From: Tolypothrix brevis GSE-NOS-MK-07-07A
Lineage (GTDB): Bacteria > Cyanobacteriota > Cyanobacteriia > Cyanobacteriales > Nostocaceae
Assembly: GCA_019358985.1 (NCBI GenBank)
Contig: JAHHIJ010000036.1
Coordinates: forward strand, 17,310-81,309
Reading direction: 5' to 3'
Length of the DNA: 64,000 nucleotides
A model generated the notes under the pieces. It was not told the DNA's origin and did no database searches. It worked only from the letters and a program-made list of their open reading frames with translations. The stretch's first letter is position 1. Every line of letters starts with the position of its first letter. Of the stretch, positions 63,531-64,000 are shown one piece after another. Position numbers and translations under genes: made by a program.

Positions 63531-63886
63531 TGAATTGGTAGAGTCGATGGGGGCTATTATGCCCCGCACCTCTCTGTTAGAACCGGACGTGCGGGTTTCC
63601 CTGCATCCGGCTCCCGATATTCTTAAGGGATAACCCTTTTGCCCATGTGGATATAATCGTGGCAGGACTCATGGACAGCAATTAGATTTTTGGGTTTCCA
63701 GTTGCTGTGATTCCCGTCGATGTGGTGTAGGTGTACTCGCTCATCACTTGTACATTTCATTCCACAATGACCACATGTATGGTTTTGCCGTTTCAAGGCT
63801 TTAGAGGTGTCACTGTCGTATAGCTTACTGTTGCGTTCGCTCCAATAAACTATGTCTCCGTCGTATGGTGATTCAGGGGAAACGCA
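63531..63886 (-). mobile_element. 3' remnant of a group II intron
   Basis: Read leftward: the C-terminal HNH endonuclease part of a group II intron reverse transcriptase (63886-63623; SPYDGDIVYWSERN, CGHCGMKC, HLHHIDGNHSNWKPKNLIAVH, CHDYIHM), then a canonical 34-nt domain V at 63613-63580 (GAGCCGGATGCAGG to CACGTCCGGTTC), then a domain VI-like hairpin to about 63531. The RT and maturase parts are missing, so it cannot splice. The break point near 63886 leads into unrelated AT-rich sequence. Confidence 0.88.
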
Positions 63887-64000
63887 CCAAAATGCGCGAA
63901 AAACAAAAATAATGGGTACTTAGTTTCTACGTATAAGACTTGAGTTTATAGAATCATATTTAAAATTACATATTTCGGGAAAATTAATAATTAAATATAA

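Overview
The window is chromosomal DNA from a filamentous, probably heterocyst-forming (Nostocales-type) cyanobacterium. The signs are frequent GCGATCGC (HIP1) octamers, cyanobacterial small families (DUF3285, DUF3326, GUN4, an SLH/OprB-type porin, Uma2, kinase-FGE fusions) and very many short palindromic repeats and MITE-like elements between genes. No rRNA, tRNA or CRISPR array was found.

About 0.9-28.4 kb looks like one secondary-metabolite locus. On the + strand is a precursor block: DAHP synthase, fused anthranilate synthase TrpEG, TrpC, TrpA, TrpB, a Rieske oxygenase, an SLH porin and TrpD. Convergent with it on the - strand is a run whose core is the four-enzyme set of indolocarbazole pathways: an L-tryptophan oxidase (RebO/StaO/VioA type), an iminophenylpyruvate dimer/chromopyrrolate synthase (VioB/RebD/StaD type), a RebC/StaC-type flavoprotein and a StaP-like P450. 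A GST, a VOC protein, a small peptidoglycan-binding-like protein, a hydroxylaminobenzene-mutase-like membrane protein, an MFS transporter with a C-terminal FHA domain and a Ser/Thr kinase accompany them. A second, related MFS transporter diverges from the oxidase gene. No VioE, halogenase or glycosyltransferase is present, so an indolocarbazole or related bisindole with unusual tailoring is more likely than violacein or a chlorinated, glycosylated tjipanazole.

28.6-35.7 kb is mixed: a haem-c-motif/HAMP sensor, an RNA helicase, a phosphatase, a cupin, a methyltransferase and a 1-kb gene-poor stretch with RNA-like structure. 35.8-39.1 kb is a toxin-antitoxin and restriction island (HigBA, RelE-like/Panacea, a lone Phd, Mrr, HicB) next to alaS. 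42-46 kb has a metallochaperone, a diguanylate cyclase and an M41-like protease among dense repeats.

46.2-52.2 kb is a second accessory block: a kinase-FGE fusion, a beheaded toxin beside its intact antitoxin, a DUF433/DUF5615 pair broken by a MITE, a TIR-GUN4 fusion, and a Uma2 nuclease. 52.3-63.4 kb is mostly housekeeping (ferredoxin, DUF3326, CPBP protease, purN, ABC permease, pabA/trpG, dgkA, ybeY, prfB with its +1 frameshift), ending with a LbH acyltransferase-GAF fusion and the 3' remnant of a group II intron.

The strongest non-genic signal is a modular family of palindromes (outer arms GTARAGACG/CGTCTYTAC, several interchangeable inner cores) carried by at least four classes of element with different terminal inverted repeats. 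One copy between trpE and trpC has a clear 9-bp target duplication, and several genes take their stop codon from, or directly at, such an element.
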